Origin: Cyanophora paradoxa
Taxonomy: Eukaryota; Glaucocystophyceae; Cyanophorales; Cyanophoraceae
Direction: 5' to 3'
NCBI GenBank assembly: GCA_004431415.1
Contig: QPMI01000210.1
Coordinates: 1-64,000 of the forward strand
Length of the DNA stretch: 64,000 nt
Numbering within the stretch: position 1 is the first letter of the stretch; each line of letters starts with the position of its first letter. The translations under genes were made by a program, and so were the position numbers. Below the pieces are notes generated by a model. That model was not told where the DNA came from. It searched no databases and worked only from the letters and a program-made list of their open reading frames with translations. Shown piece after piece: positions 33,548 to 44,259 of this stretch.

Positions 33548-35059
33548 TGACTAGGCAGTACCGCCCGGGGCTGCAGCCCCGCCGCCCCTTTTGTGCGAGT
33601 CTTGTGCGCACTGCAAATGCCAAGAGCTCTTGGTGCTTCCTCCTACGTGCCGCAGAACCGGAGACCCGTGAACATGATCAATTTCCCTTCCCCGGACCCA
33701 ACTGACGCGCGCGGCAAGTCAGTGGCTCTTTTATATACATGCGATGAAAAACACGCAATATATTGCTGGGAAACATTCAGCAGTACTCTAAATAAACTGC
33801 GCCGCGCTAGCGCTGGCGCGCGGGGCTAGCGCTTTCTTAGTGACCTTCCTTCAGGTCCTCATTTCTCGGCACGGCGGCGGCGACGGGCGACTCCGCGCGG
33901 CTTCCCGTGCGCGTCTTGGCATGGCCCATCCACACGCCGAGCGCGGCGTCGGGCGCCGCGGCCAGCGAGGAGCGCGGGCCCGGAATCTCGCCTGGAGAAC
34001 CCTCTGGGCCGCCGCGCTCCTCTGCGCCTCCCCTATTCCCGCGCGTGAGGATGCGCGGAGGTCGTTAGGATGATTCTTTATCTAAATGTGCAGTAAACAT
34101 GCAGCGCGATGATCAATTTCGGCACAGCGGGGCAGTTTTCGCACGCGCCGTTCCGCGGAGCGGCGCTGGGGGCTGCGCGGCTTCTATACGCATTTCTACT
34201 CGATATAGAATGTCCGTGGCATGCTGCGCGCCGGGTGGGAGGTCCGGGGAATGCATTCGGCAGCGGAAAGTATATGCAGCCGGTTCAAATTTGGCGGCCT
34301 GCTGTGAACGCACCGGCTCATCTACAGCTTCTGAGACTTGCATATTTGGAATCAGAAGCTTCAAAATAGGCTGGGTGCATAATCCCAGGTCGATACGCGA
34401 AGACGGCGCGATCCGCGACTCGGTCATGAACATGATGATCATGAACATGATTTGCATGACATGACATCGGCGGTTTGCACTCAACCTGCGCATTTTTCAT
34501 TTTACGGAATACCATAAATATCCAGAAGGGTGTAGATGGGGGTTTTCGAGGGTGCTGGAGACGATGGGCGCGTTTGCGCGGCCAGCCGATTAAAGCCTGT
34601 ACCGGTATTCAGGATTCGTAGTAACGAGGGCCCCCTTTTCCTCCCAGCATAATTCCGCCCCGCCCATTCGCAGCCAGCTTCTGCAACTCCGAATATAAGT
34701 CATTAAGATGCTATTAAGAGATCCCGCATGCTCAGTAGCCCGCTCGCAGTTCAATCCCGAGCCCCGCACCCCCGGGCCCCGGCCCGGCGCGCATTTCACA
34801 GCGATGCCACGGATCCACGGATCCACGCGAGCGGCCGGGCGGGCCGCGCCACGGCGTATGGCCGGCGCTATGCACACGCGGCGGCACGTACTTTCAAGTT
34901 TCAACTTTCAACTAGTACTAGACACAAGACCTTTCTTTCATGATCATTCATGAACCGATGAACTAGCGCTCATGATAATATGTACATGTGGTCCGATCAT
35001 ATCCCGGGCATTTGGTCCGAGCTAATGCGTTCTAGCCCGGACCATGGCTAGCGCTCAGC
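33548..35059. other. transposon interior, right of the cargo gene
   Basis: 3' UTR with an AATAAA at about 33790, then gene-free DNA rich in CATGATCATG-type palindromes (34420-34465, where CATGAACATGATGATCATGA is nearly self-complementary). A CTTTCAAGTTTCAACTTTCAA stretch lies near 34890. No coding potential that I can support. Confidence 0.5.
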
Positions 35060-35215
35060 TTCGATCATATATCCGATTTAGCCCGGGCATTAGGTCCGAT
35101 CTAAGCCGTTTTAGGTCCGATCTAACCCGTTTTAGGTCCGATCAAATCCGTTTTAGGTCCGATCTAATCCGGGCATTACGTCCGACCTTATGTTAGCCCG
35201 ACTTTAGCCCGGTTT
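35060..35215. repeat. right subterminal repeats of the transposon
   Basis: An array of TTTTAGGTCCGATCTAA-type units (four spaced about 22 bp apart between 35110 and 35170), plus TTTAGCCCGG units nearer the terminus. They match the left-end motifs in reverse orientation. Confidence 0.8.
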
Positions 35216-35257
35216 TAGCCCGCTTTTAGGTCAGTTGCTACCCCCTTTTTACTAGTG
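35203..35257 (-). repeat. right terminal inverted repeat (55 bp)
   Basis: Perfect inverted match to 31024-31078. Its sense reading on the + strand ends CCCCCTTTTTACTAGTG. Confidence 0.95.
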
Positions 35258-35299
35258 CAAGGGCAGAGCCGCCCGGGTCGCAGAGGGCGAAGCACCCAT
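35258..35299 (-). pseudogene. severed 5' coding exon of the STAND gene
   Basis: From the ATG at 35299-35297 the minus strand reads MGASPSATRAALPL for 14 codons, then hits the transposon end at 35257. After one CTTG target copy is discounted, the next codon is GGC at 31019, giving GKPSSGKPQADDQPKG in the same frame. The start codon and the remaining gene body are therefore separated by 4.2 kb. Unless the element is spliced or excised, normal translation of the full protein is blocked. Upstream, 435 bp separates this ATG from the divergent Vps62-like start. Confidence 0.75.
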
Positions 35300-35734
35300 T
35301 CCTGCGGCCGCGTCCGACGGTCTCTACTGCGCGTACACAAGTTTCCTTGCCGAGCACAACCCGAATTTGCTTCCTGGACGGCTGTGACGCGCTTGCGTTC
35401 CTCCTGCTGGTCGATATCGATTGGGGTATTGGGCAGTTACTCCCGCAGTTACTCCAGAGTCCAGATTGAGGCCCTTGACTCCAGCAGTTACTCCAGCAGC
35501 TCAGCCTCACTGTCAGCAACGCTCTCTCACAGCTATACACAGCCGACACAGATACGCGTGCGATGCCAGCGTCGAAACTGAAGACGATCCCAGCGCCTGC
35601 GTACGACCGGGTCTGGACAGGTGCGACTCGAGCTCTAGATCTAGATCTCTGCCTAGGCCTCGTCCGCACGAGCACCCGGTGACCGCAGCTCTGACACAAC
35701 GAGGTTGGTAGAGGAGCGCTCGACGTCGTGCCGA
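35300..35734. other. upstream region between the STAND gene start and the Vps62-like gene
   Basis: Divergent intergenic DNA with CTCCAGCAGTTACTCC-type imperfect repeats (35420-35500) and an AGATCTAGATCTAGATCT stretch near 35640. Promoters of both genes presumably lie here. No gene seen. Confidence 0.45.
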
Positions 35735-36456
35735 ATGAAGGTCAGCGTCTGGCAGCCGCGCTGCCCGCCGGGTTCGAACGTACGCCCACGCGCGCGTACA
35801 CTGGCTCCCACGCCGCCCCGGCCCGAAGACTGACGTCCGCCTGCAGTACCGCTGGCTGGGGCACATCGCGGTGGCGGACAACGAGGAGCACTCGGCGGCG
35901 CCGCCCAGGGCGGTGCTGGTGGAGGACGAAGGGGACGGGACCCTCGCCCTGCCCCTCGGCTTCGACCTCGTCTGGACGAGCAAGGGCTCCCGCGCGGAGG
36001 AGGCGGTGCGCTTCACCGAGAACTGAGAGGATCGGGGAGAAAGCCTCGCTGACTCGCAGCCAGAGCGTGTGGGCGCCGCGGGCGCCCAAGGGCTACGCGT
36101 CGCTGGGCCACGTGCTGGTGCGGGGCTTCGACCCGCCCTCGCTCGCCCTCGGCGTCCGCTGCGTCGCCCTGGGCGCCCTCCAGTCCGGCAACTTCACCGA
36201 GATGCTCTGGAAGGACAGCGGCTCGGGGGCCAGCCTCGACGTCTCTTTCTGGGGGGTCACCGGCCCCCACGGGCCCAACGGGGCCCCATTCAGCGGCCCC
36301 GACCCCCAAACCTTCATCGCCGTCGGTGCGCCCCTAACTCCTCCCCCCCCTCGCCCCCCCCCCTCCCCCCCCTCCCCCCCCCCCCCCCCTTGAGCCGGCG
36401 CTGCAGGGAACTACAATCAGCCTGCGCCGTCGCTCGCGCTGGCGCTGGCGTGCTAG
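35735..36456 (+). CDS. Vps62-family protein
   Basis: Three spliced exons give two copies of the family's signature module: VWQPRCPPGSN joined to YRWLGHIAVAD, then ALPLGFDLVWTSKGS, then SVWAPRAPKGYASLGHVLVRG followed by VRCVALGALQ. The Trp-x-Pro-x-x-Pro-x-Gly-Tyr pattern is typical of Vps62 and the related region of VPS13-like proteins. It ends after a long C-run intron with NYNQPAPSLALALAC. The ATG at 35735 gives a phase-0 GTACGC donor. The family role is poorly defined (vacuolar sorting in yeast). Its stop is only 37 bp from the converging ATE1 stop. Confidence 0.7.
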
Positions 36457-36493
36457 GGCGCCGGGCGCCGCATTCAGACAGAGGGCGCTACTT

Positions 36494-38904
36494 CTATCCG
36501 CCCTCGCCATCGCCTTCGCCCTCGCCCTCGTCCTCCTCGTCGTCGTCGCCGGGGCCGGGGAGCACGAACGCCATGCGGCGGGCGAGGGCCGTCCCCACGA
36601 GCGCACCGTACTCCCCGAGCCGCCGCTCCAGCGCGGCCGCCGCCGCAGCCCCCAGCCGCCGCCGCAGCGCCCCGAAGGGCACCAGCGTGCGCGCGACGAG
36701 CACAGGGACCGCCGCCACGTCCAGCGCCGGCGGGGCGGGGCCGGCCCGAAGCGGGGCGAAGCGCGAGTACTTGGCCGCGTCGAGGCGCGGGGCGCACTCC
36801 CCGAGGGGGTGCCACGTGCACTCCTCCGGGCACAGCAGCTCCGACGGCTCGTACTGCGCGGGCGCCGCCTCAGCGGGGCGGCGTGGCGAGCCGGCGGGCC
36901 CCTCGCTCGCCCCGCACCTGCCCCTTGTACCGCATCTTCGGGCACGAGTGGATGTAGTAGCCTGCCGAGCGCGGTCGCCGTCGTTGGGCGGAGCTGGCGG
37001 GCGGGGCGGGGCGGGGCGGGGGGGACCGAGGTAGTAGTAGGCGAGGGGGGCGCAGGCGGGGTGGCCCACGCGCTGCACCCACTCGATCTCCCGCAGGGCG
37101 CCCCACGTCCCCAGGTCCAGGCCCTGCCGCCCCCCGCTCGCCGCCCCGGACAAGGCCGCGGGGCGGGGCGGGGGCGCGCCCTGAGGTCGGGGTCGTAGTA
37201 GAAGTAGACGGAGGAGAGGCAGCGGGGCAGCACGTCCACCACCCCCACCGCCACCAGCCGCCCCTCTGCGGCCCCTGCGCTGGGCGAGCGCAGCAGGGAG
37301 GGAAGGGCGCGCAAGCGGGCGAACCGACGCGGTACTCCTGGTGGAAGGACCCGAAGCCGAGGGGCGGCCGGGGCCGCAGCGGGTCCGCGCCGCGGGCCCC
37401 GGCCCGCTCCCGCTGCGGGCCGAGTGAGGGCCGAGCGGGGCGGGGCGGGGCGGGGCGGGGCGGGGCGGGGCGGGGCGGGCGGGGCGGGGCGGGGCGCGCG
37501 ATGAGGGGCGAGGAGACGAGGAAGCGTGTGAAGCCCTCGCGCGTGAGGCTCTCGGGCTTGTCCCCGTGCACCGCCACCTGCCCCGCGCGCCGGCCGTCAG
37601 CGCGGGCCGGCTGCGGGGGGCGCGAGAGGGCGGGGCCGGGGCCGACCTGGTACTTCTTGTACAGCTCGAAGGTCTCGTCCGTCGCCGCCGGCTCCACCAT
37701 CGCCACCTGCCCGCCCGCCTTCAGCAGGAGCCCGCGAGCCGCGCCGCCCGCCGCCCCGCTCGCCTCGAGCTTGCGCGGCGTCGGGGGCACCCGCGACGGC
37801 CCCGCCGCTTGTGCTGCCGCCGACTCGGCCGCCGCTCGCTCCGCCTCGCGCTCCTCCTCCTCCTCCGCCTCCTCCGCCTCGGCGGCCGCCGCGAGCTCTT
37901 TGCCGGCCGCCGAGAGGCTCAGGTTGACGAAGCCCGGCGGGGCGGCGACCGCCGCCGCCACCGCCGCTATGGGGCGCCCCGCCGCCGCGGCGCAGAGCTG
38001 CGCCGCCACCAGCGTTGCGATCTCCATGGCGTCGCTCCCCGGCGGCCCCGCCCCCTTCTGTTTCTTCTTCTGCTTCTCCTCGGGCGCCGCGGGGGCGGGG
38101 GCCGGCGGCTGGAGGGCGCGCCTCAGGCGGCTGGAGAGGGCGAGGGCGGCGTTGCAGGCGGCCTCGCCGTGCTCCGCCTTGCGCGTCCGCGTGATGCCGA
38201 ACTCCACGGCGCGCCACGCCTCGGGGCCGGCCGCCGCCGCCGCTTCGGGGTGCGCCGCCGCCCACGCCCGTTGCGCCGCCTCCAGCGCCGCACGCACCTC
38301 TCCACGCAGCGCCTCCAGCAGCGCCGCCGGCAGCGCCCGGGCGCTCCGGCTCGCCGCGGAGGAGGCGGCCGAGTGCGCCGCGCTCGGCCGCCGCTCGCGA
38401 CCGGTGGCGGGGCCCGCGGGCCCATCCGCCTCGTCGCGGGCATCGGCCGGCCTCGGGGTCCACTCGCCGGCGAGGTACTGCTCCATGCGGCGGAGGACGC
38501 GCCGGTGCTTCTTCGAGGGCCTGAAGGCCTCCGCCTCCAGCCGGATCGTGTACTGCGGGCAGCAGATGGTCCGCATGTGCGGCTTGTACACATACAGGCC
38601 CGAGCGCCGCCAGCCCCTGCCGCGGCGCGCGGCTCCCCCCGTCAGCGAGTGCAGCTAACGAGCCGCCGAAAGCGGGCGCCGTGCGGCGCTGGCGCTGGCG
38701 CACCGGTCGATGAGCGCTTGGTAGTCATCGCACGTCAGCATGTGGGCCCACATGCCTGCGTGCGCGTCGCACGGTCTCGAATGACCGACACACGTCGCGA
38801 CGCGGCGCACCGTGCGTGAGACGTCCTTCTTCTTTCGTGTGGCAGTAGCCGCACGTACTGGACGACGGCCCGAGGTCCTGGATGATGGACATCGGCGTCG
38901 ACAT
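36494..38904 (-). CDS. ATE1: arginyl-tRNA--protein transferase (N-degron pathway)
   Basis: ATE1 attaches Arg from arginyl-tRNA to N-terminal Asp/Glu/Cys, marking proteins for degradation. The N-terminal Cys ligands are present (STCGYCHTKEEGR; LTCDDYQALIDR). Then come WRRSGLYVYKPHMRTICCPQ, TFELYKKYQ joined to VAVHGDKPESLTREGFTRFL, LGFGSFHQEYRV, RLVAVGVVDVLPRCLSSVYF, LGTWGALREIEWVQRVG, YYIHSCPKMRYKGQ and YEPSELLCPEECTW. All ATE1 blocks are in order. A long Ala/Glu-rich helical insert sits between the two halves. Introns on the sense strand are GCCCC-rich, one with a 59-bp GGGGC array (37437-37495 on +). Start ATG 38904. Confidence 0.93.
37437..37495. repeat. GGGGC tandem array in an ATE1 intron
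   Basis: About eleven GGGGC units, with one GGGC interruption. The sense strand of ATE1 reads GCCCC, so the transcript intron is C-rich and the opposite strand is strongly G-quadruplex-prone. Confidence 0.85.
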
Positions 38905-39059
38905 CGTGGATACGCGGTCAAACTTTTCCAGGGGGAGTATCCACAAGGCGCTAGCCCTCACCCCCAGAAGTTGCTCTACCCCCTCTGCACGAGTTGCCGG
39001 GCTTGCAGTTCCGCCGGCGGCTGGCTTGCAGGAGGAATCTCTAGATAGAATCGTAGCAA
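38905..39059. promoter_or_regulatory. candidate bidirectional promoter between ATE1 and the TMEM214-like gene
   Basis: 155 bp between two divergent start codons. No TATA box seen. Confidence 0.4.
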
Positions 39060-41672
39060 ATGACCGAGGACGCTTCCGGGTGGCAGGTGGCGGGCGGGAA
39101 GAAGCCAGCAAAGGTGAAGAAGCAGCCGGAGCAGAAGGGCGCCAAGAATGCGAATAGTGTGTTCTCTTGTACCGTTTGCGAGGCCGTTCGCGGGCTGCGC
39201 CATGGTCTGGCGTCGCGGTCTGGTTTTGCGCTCCTGACGAACGCATCGCGTGCAGATTTCGCCGCGATCCACAGCGGCAACTTCAAGAGCGCTCTGTGGG
39301 ACGACGGTCCGACGCCAGCACCCCCGCGCGGCAGCGATGGCCCGACGGATGGGAGCGACGACGAGGACGGACCGGAGCCCTTCCGCGCGTCGAGCACCAT
39401 GTTCCAGCAGTTCGCCGATCTAGAAGAGGCCAAGCGCCAAAAGAAGGAGCGCCTGGAGAAGGAAGGTCCGCTCCCGCGCTCGGCTTCTTCCCGTCGCGCG
39501 TCTCTCTTTCGCGCGGGGACCTCCCATTCCGCCTCTCAGCGCTCCTCTCTTCGCGCAGCTGGACCGTCGGGATCGTCGGGAACGGCTAACGGCAAAGCGC
39601 CGCCGAAGAAGAAGAAGGAGCAACCGAAGGCGCCCAAGCAGAAGAAGCGCAGCGTGAAGGAGGCCGCCGTGGATGTCAGTTTCTCAAGCCCTCCTTCTCG
39701 CTCGCGGGAACGCCGCTGTCCGGTGGCCTGACGCCCCCCTTGCGGCGCAGCTGAACACGGACCAGCTGCAGGCGTACCTGGTCGAGGTGGACGACAAGTA
39801 CAAGGAGAACGCGGAGGTGTCCACGGTGTGCTTAGCGGAGTACCTTGAGAAGGCCTTCCGGGACGCCAGCCTCAACTGGGAGAAGGCCCTCGAGCGCGAG
39901 TTCCCCGCCCGCATAGGTCCGCCCCGCCGGCCCCGCGCCGCATCGCCGGCCGCCGGCGCGGGGCGCGACGTGCGGGGCGGCAGAGGCGCCGGTGAGCGAC
40001 GTGCCGGATGCAAAGGCGGCGGTGATCGTCAAGTGGCTCAAGGGGAAGCCGGGCAAGGCGGTGGAGAGCCTCCTCAACTTCCTCTTCGCCCAGATGTTCA
40101 CCGTCGTCATGGAGCCCGGTGCGCCCCTCGCGCACAGCTCCGCCCCGCACCCCCCCGCACCGCCGCCTCACGCCTGCGCAGAGAAGCGGCCCGGCAACGC
40201 CCCCGTGGGCTACGGCGTGGGGGTCAAGATCCTCATCCAGCTGGCGATCCAGGCGCACCCGGGGACGCTGCCGGAGGCGCTGAACAAGCTCTTCCCGGTG
40301 TGCACGCGGAAGCAGCGGCTGGCGGCGCAGGCCCTCCCCTCCATCCTCTGGGTCGTGGGCCAGGCCATCCGCGCCTCCCCCGCCATCGCCCTCCAGCGTG
40401 CGCCCCCCGCGCCTGTGCGCCGGGGCGGGGCGCGGCCGACGGGGCGGCGCAGTGTGGGGCGACCTGCTGCTGCCCATGCTGGCCGACGCGACGCTGCCGA
40501 CGACCGTGCGGGACTCCGTCCTCGCCTTCGCCGAGGCCATCGCCACCAAGGAGACGTCCGCCCGCCCCGCCCCGCCCCGCCCCGCCCCGCCCCGCCCCGC
40601 CTCACCGCCCCGCAGCCTCGCCGCGCTTCGCACGGACCTGAAGAACAGCAAGAACGAGGCGCCGCTGCCCGTCCCCGCCCTCGATCGCCTCCTCACCTAC
40701 ACCTTTGCCCCGCCCGTCAAGTGCGCCCCATCCCGCCGGCCCGCTCGCCGCCCCCGGCGCCTGCCTGAGGGCCGGCCGCCAGCGGCGTGCCCGTGGCGGC
40801 GGTGAAGGAGAAGCTGCAGACCGTGTACCCCGCCCTGCGCGTGCGCCAGCCCGCGCGCCCCGCCGGCAGCGCGGGGCGGGGCGCTGAGGGGAGGGGGCGG
40901 GGCGGGCAGGAGGCGCTCTTCTTCGGGCAGACGGGGGTGCCGCCGAAGATCTACTTCCCGCAGCTGCTGCGGCTCGCCGACTCGAAGGAACCGGCCATCT
41001 GCGAGGAGGCCACCGCCCTCCTCGCCCAGTACGTTGTCCGCAACCGCAAGTCCTGGCACGTCTGGCAGGTGCCCCGCCCCCCGCCCCCCCGCCCCCGCCC
41101 CCGCCCCGCCCGGGGCCGAACGCGGCGGGGGCGGGGCGCAGGACGTGTACGCGACGCAGCTGGCCTCGTCGTGCGTGCTGCTGCAGCACCTGGTGCAGCG
41201 CTGGGCCGAGTACGCGGAGAAGATCCCCGACGCCGCCTTCCTCGAGCTCGTCCGCTCCTTCGCCAAGACCAGCGCCGAGATCGCCTCGGGCGCCTACAAG
41301 CCGCCGAAGGGCAAGGCGGCCCTCCCCAAGGGCGCCAAGCAGGCGTACAGCAAGGAGAGCGCGGAGGCGTGCGCCGAGGTCTGCCGCGCGATGGAGAAGA
41401 AGCTCGTCAAGTCGAACGTGCTGGAGAACATCGTGTGGCAGGTCCTCCTCCCCTTCCTACTCTTCGTGCCGGCCATCTGCGTGGTCGTCTACGTGCACAA
41501 CCCGGGCCTCTTCGAGCCCGTGATGGCCGTCCTGCGGCCCCACCTGCTCGCCCTCCTGCCCCCGGGGGCCATCCCCCACATCCCCTCCCAGGCCGAGGCC
41601 GAGCACCTCGCCGCGGCTGCCGCCGCCGCCGAGGCCGCCCGCGCCGCCGCCGCCGCCGCCCGAGCCCAGTAG
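39060..41672 (+). CDS. TMEM214-like ER membrane protein
   Basis: Spliced exons match the TMEM214 (DUF2359) layout. The N-terminal region is disordered and Lys-rich (TEDASGWQVAGGKK; PPKKKKEQPKAPKQKKR). Next come helical repeats (LNTDQLQAYLVEVDDKYKEN; LTKPL-free core GVKILIQLAIQAHPGTLPEA; QALPSILWVVGQAI; WGDLLLPMLAD; GQTGVPPKIYFPQLLRLAD). Then a late hydrophobic segment VLLPFLLFVPAICVVVYVHN and an Ala-rich tail. Human TMEM214 is an ER protein linked to ER-stress caspase-4 recruitment; whether that role holds here is unknown. The ATG at 39060 is chosen because the MTEDASGW opening resembles family N-termini. The introns are strongly C-rich (for example 40560-40615). Confidence 0.75.
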
Positions 41673-42345
41673 AGGCCCCGCCCCGCCCCGTCGCCCCCGC
41701 CGCCCCGCCGGCCCGCCCCGCCCCAGAAGCAACCTGGGGCGCGGTGGCCCCCGCCCCCTCCCCGCCCGCCCCCGCCGCCCGCGCGGCCACATCCCTTTCC
41801 CTCATCCAACATGACATCGCCCCCGCTTCGATGGCTGGCTCGCTGCCGACGCCTGGGCTTGACATAACAGCCGCCACGCAAGCTCAGCGCTAGCGACTGT
41901 CCAGAGATCTAGAGCCGTCGCGATCAGCATGTACAGAACATGCACGAGCTCGAGTTCAGCTGTACATGTCACGGTACGGTAAGGATCTCGTCGACGTCGG
42001 GACTAGCTAGCGCTTCAGGAGGAGAAGGAGAGCTTTAATTTAGAAGCGCAGTCGTCGGACGCTCGGCGTCGGCGCGCGCGGCGCATCAATTGCAAGCATT
42101 GCCAAGCAAGCTGAGGGGGGTACGTCTCTTCGGCATCAGGCCGCTATCGGACATTATAATTACGACGCTGTGATATACGTACAGTCTCTCCGGGCGTGGC
42201 ATTGTCAGATGGCTCGGTGAGCACTCTCAGGCGTGCCCTCAGGCGAGCGGCTACCGGTTCGTGCGGTCATCCGCGCGCCCGTAATCAGCGCGTGTTCCCT
42301 GCTGACATCCATGACGCCGGCGCGTTGCCTCGCATCGGCTAGCAG
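41673..42345. other. intergenic region
   Basis: C-rich 3' flank of the TMEM214-like gene, then palindrome-rich DNA (CATGTACAGAACATG, AGCTCGAGTT, CTAGCTAGCGC around 41920-42020). No gene supported. Confidence 0.5.
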
Positions 42346-43500
42346 ATGACACGCGATCAAGCCCCCGCCCGCGCGGTGCTGGTGTGCGCGCCGGGCTTCG
42401 AGGAAGATGGTCGGGCACTGCGGGAGGCGCTGCGCGACCCCGGGTGCTGCGGCTATGCCGAACAAGACGTAAATCTCCTCACGGACGACATCGCGACGTC
42501 CGTACGTCTCCCCCGTAGCTCCTGCTGCGGCTCGCGAGCTTCAGACTGATTTCCATACGGATGCTCGCTCAGGGCGGCCTGCTCTCTGTCCTCGCCGAGA
42601 TCGCTTCGGCAATGCAGGCACCGGACGCGGGCGCCCCCGCCGACTCGTCTGGGCCCCAGCAGCCGGGCTCGTTCCTCTTCTACTTCGCGGGCCCCAGCAC
42701 GCCGCAGCCCGAGCCCAGCCTCAGCCTGAGCGGAGGCGCGCGTCTGACCTGCAGAGATCTCCTGTCGGCTCTCGGAGGAATCAGGAAGAGCGTACGTGCA
42801 TGCGCAGCGCCCTGGGCTCCGCTTCGGTTTGATCCGCGCGTGCGCAGACGAACCGCTTCCTCCTCATCCTCGACACCTGGTGCGCGTCTCTTGAGCTCCC
42901 ATCATGGCATCGCCCAAAAGCTGACTACAAAAACCGTGCAGCTTTTCAGGCGCCGTCGGGGCGCCGCCGGGATTCAAGGCGAAGGGCCCGAGCCCGGCCT
43001 GCTGCAGCCCCGTCGACGCTTTTGGAGACCTGTTCGCCAGCGACCCCGCCGCTCGCGGCGCGGGGCACACTTCGGTGCGCCCCGAAGCCTCCTAAATAGC
43101 CGCTCTTCTCTGACGGGGGCGCTGCAGTGGCTCTCCGTGCGGCCGAATCGGGGCTCCAGCGGCGGCCCAGGAATCTTCGCAAAGCACCTGGCCGCCGGCC
43201 TCCGCGGTGGGATGAAATGCGCTGACCCGCCGGCGGCCGGCGGCTGCAGGACGTGCGCGGACCTGCGATACGTCTCCCAGGTGGGCGTGCCACCTTTCCG
43301 CGTGCGTCCTCCGAGCTGATCTGCCCCAGACGGACGGCCTCGTGCGCATCTCGGCGCTCTTCCGGCACATCCAGTCGCACGTGAGGGCGGAGTCGTCTCG
43401 CTCCGGTCGACCGCAGCAGCTGCTTCAGTTCCAGCACGCCGTCGACGAGGACCTTCCCCTCGCTTTCCTCCCCGGCTGGGCGCCGGTCCACGCGGCCCCG
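42346..43500 (+). other. caspase-like (peptidase clan CD) domain of the fusion
   Basis: Exons read VLVCAPGFEEDGRALREALR, DVNLLTDDIATS, GSFLFYFAGPSTP, NRFLLILDTC joined to FSGAVGAPPGFKAKG, then WLSVRPNRGSSGGPGIFAKH and LAAGLRGGMK. This is the beta-sheet order of caspase-type domains. The catalytic Cys codon is split by the intron 42880-42941 (TG before it, C at 42942). The usual YFAGHG motif that supplies the His reads YFAGPS (Pro codon 42693-42695), so peptidase activity is doubtful. A mostly uncharged Pro/Tyr-rich linker follows. Confidence 0.7.
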
Positions 43501-44218
43501 CCGCCCTCACCCGCCGTCGTCGTGTACCCCGCCCTTCCGCCCCACGCCCTCCACCAGCACATCGTTCCGGTGGGGGCGGGTTTCGGCGGAACCTCCTATG
43601 GCTACCACCCCCACGGGCCTTCTACCCACTACCCGCTCCCCCCTCCGCCTCCCGCTACCCCACGACCGGTCACGGTGTCTCTGACTGCACCAAGCGCCGA
43701 CAATCCCTCCGCCGGCGAAGCGAGCCTGCCGGCCGACGCAACGGCAACGGCGGCGGCGGTAGCAGCGAGCAAGCCGGCGGGCGCGGAAGCAGCGGCGAGC
43801 AAGGCGGCGGGCGGGGCAGTGGAACCGGAGGCGAGCAAGCAGGCGGGCGCGACGGCGGCGGCGGCGGTGGCGAGCAAGCCGACTGGCGCGGAAGCAGCGG
43901 CGAGCAAGCCAGCAGGCGCAACGACGGCGGCGGCCGCTGGCGAGCCGACTGGTGCGGGGTTGGCGGCGGCTGTGGCGGCGGCGAGCAAGCCGGCGGGTGC
44001 GACGACGGCGGCGGCCGCTGGCAAGCCGACTGGTGCGGGGTTGGCGGCGGCTGTGGCGGCGGCGGGCAAAGCGGTGGGCGCGGCAGTGGACCCGGAGGCG
44101 AGCAAGCCGGCGGGCGTGACGGCGGCAGCGGCGGCGGCGGCGGCGGCGGCAATCAAGCCGGCGGGCGTGGCAGTGGATCCGGAGCCGAGCAAGCCGGCGG
44201 GCGCAACGGGGGCGGCGG

Positions 44219-44259
<41 letters not shown>

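Larger units (their letters stand above)
31024..35257. mobile_element. CACTA-like (CMC group) DNA transposon, 4,234 bp, carrying a cargo gene
   Basis: The ends are perfect 55-bp inverted repeats beginning CACTAGTAAAAAGGGGGTAG. Both termini show arrays of short GCTAAAACCGGG- and TTTTAGGTCCGATC-type subterminal repeats, the usual layout of transposase-binding sites in CACTA elements. The element is flanked by CAAG on both sides (31020-31023 and 35258-35261), a 4-bp target duplication. The interior holds one intron-bearing gene (31905-33547) and a tRNA-like sequence, but no DDE transposase that I can recognise. It is probably non-autonomous and mobilised in trans. Identical terminal repeats point to a recent insertion. 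The host site is the first coding exon of the STAND gene. Confidence 0.85.

Noticed and set aside
42864-43510. Alternative frame through the caspase exon reading into Arg-rich sequence
   Set aside because: Using the acceptor at 42941 instead gives LDTC-FSGA and continues in phase to WLSVRPNRGSSGGPG, which matches the caspase-fold pattern.
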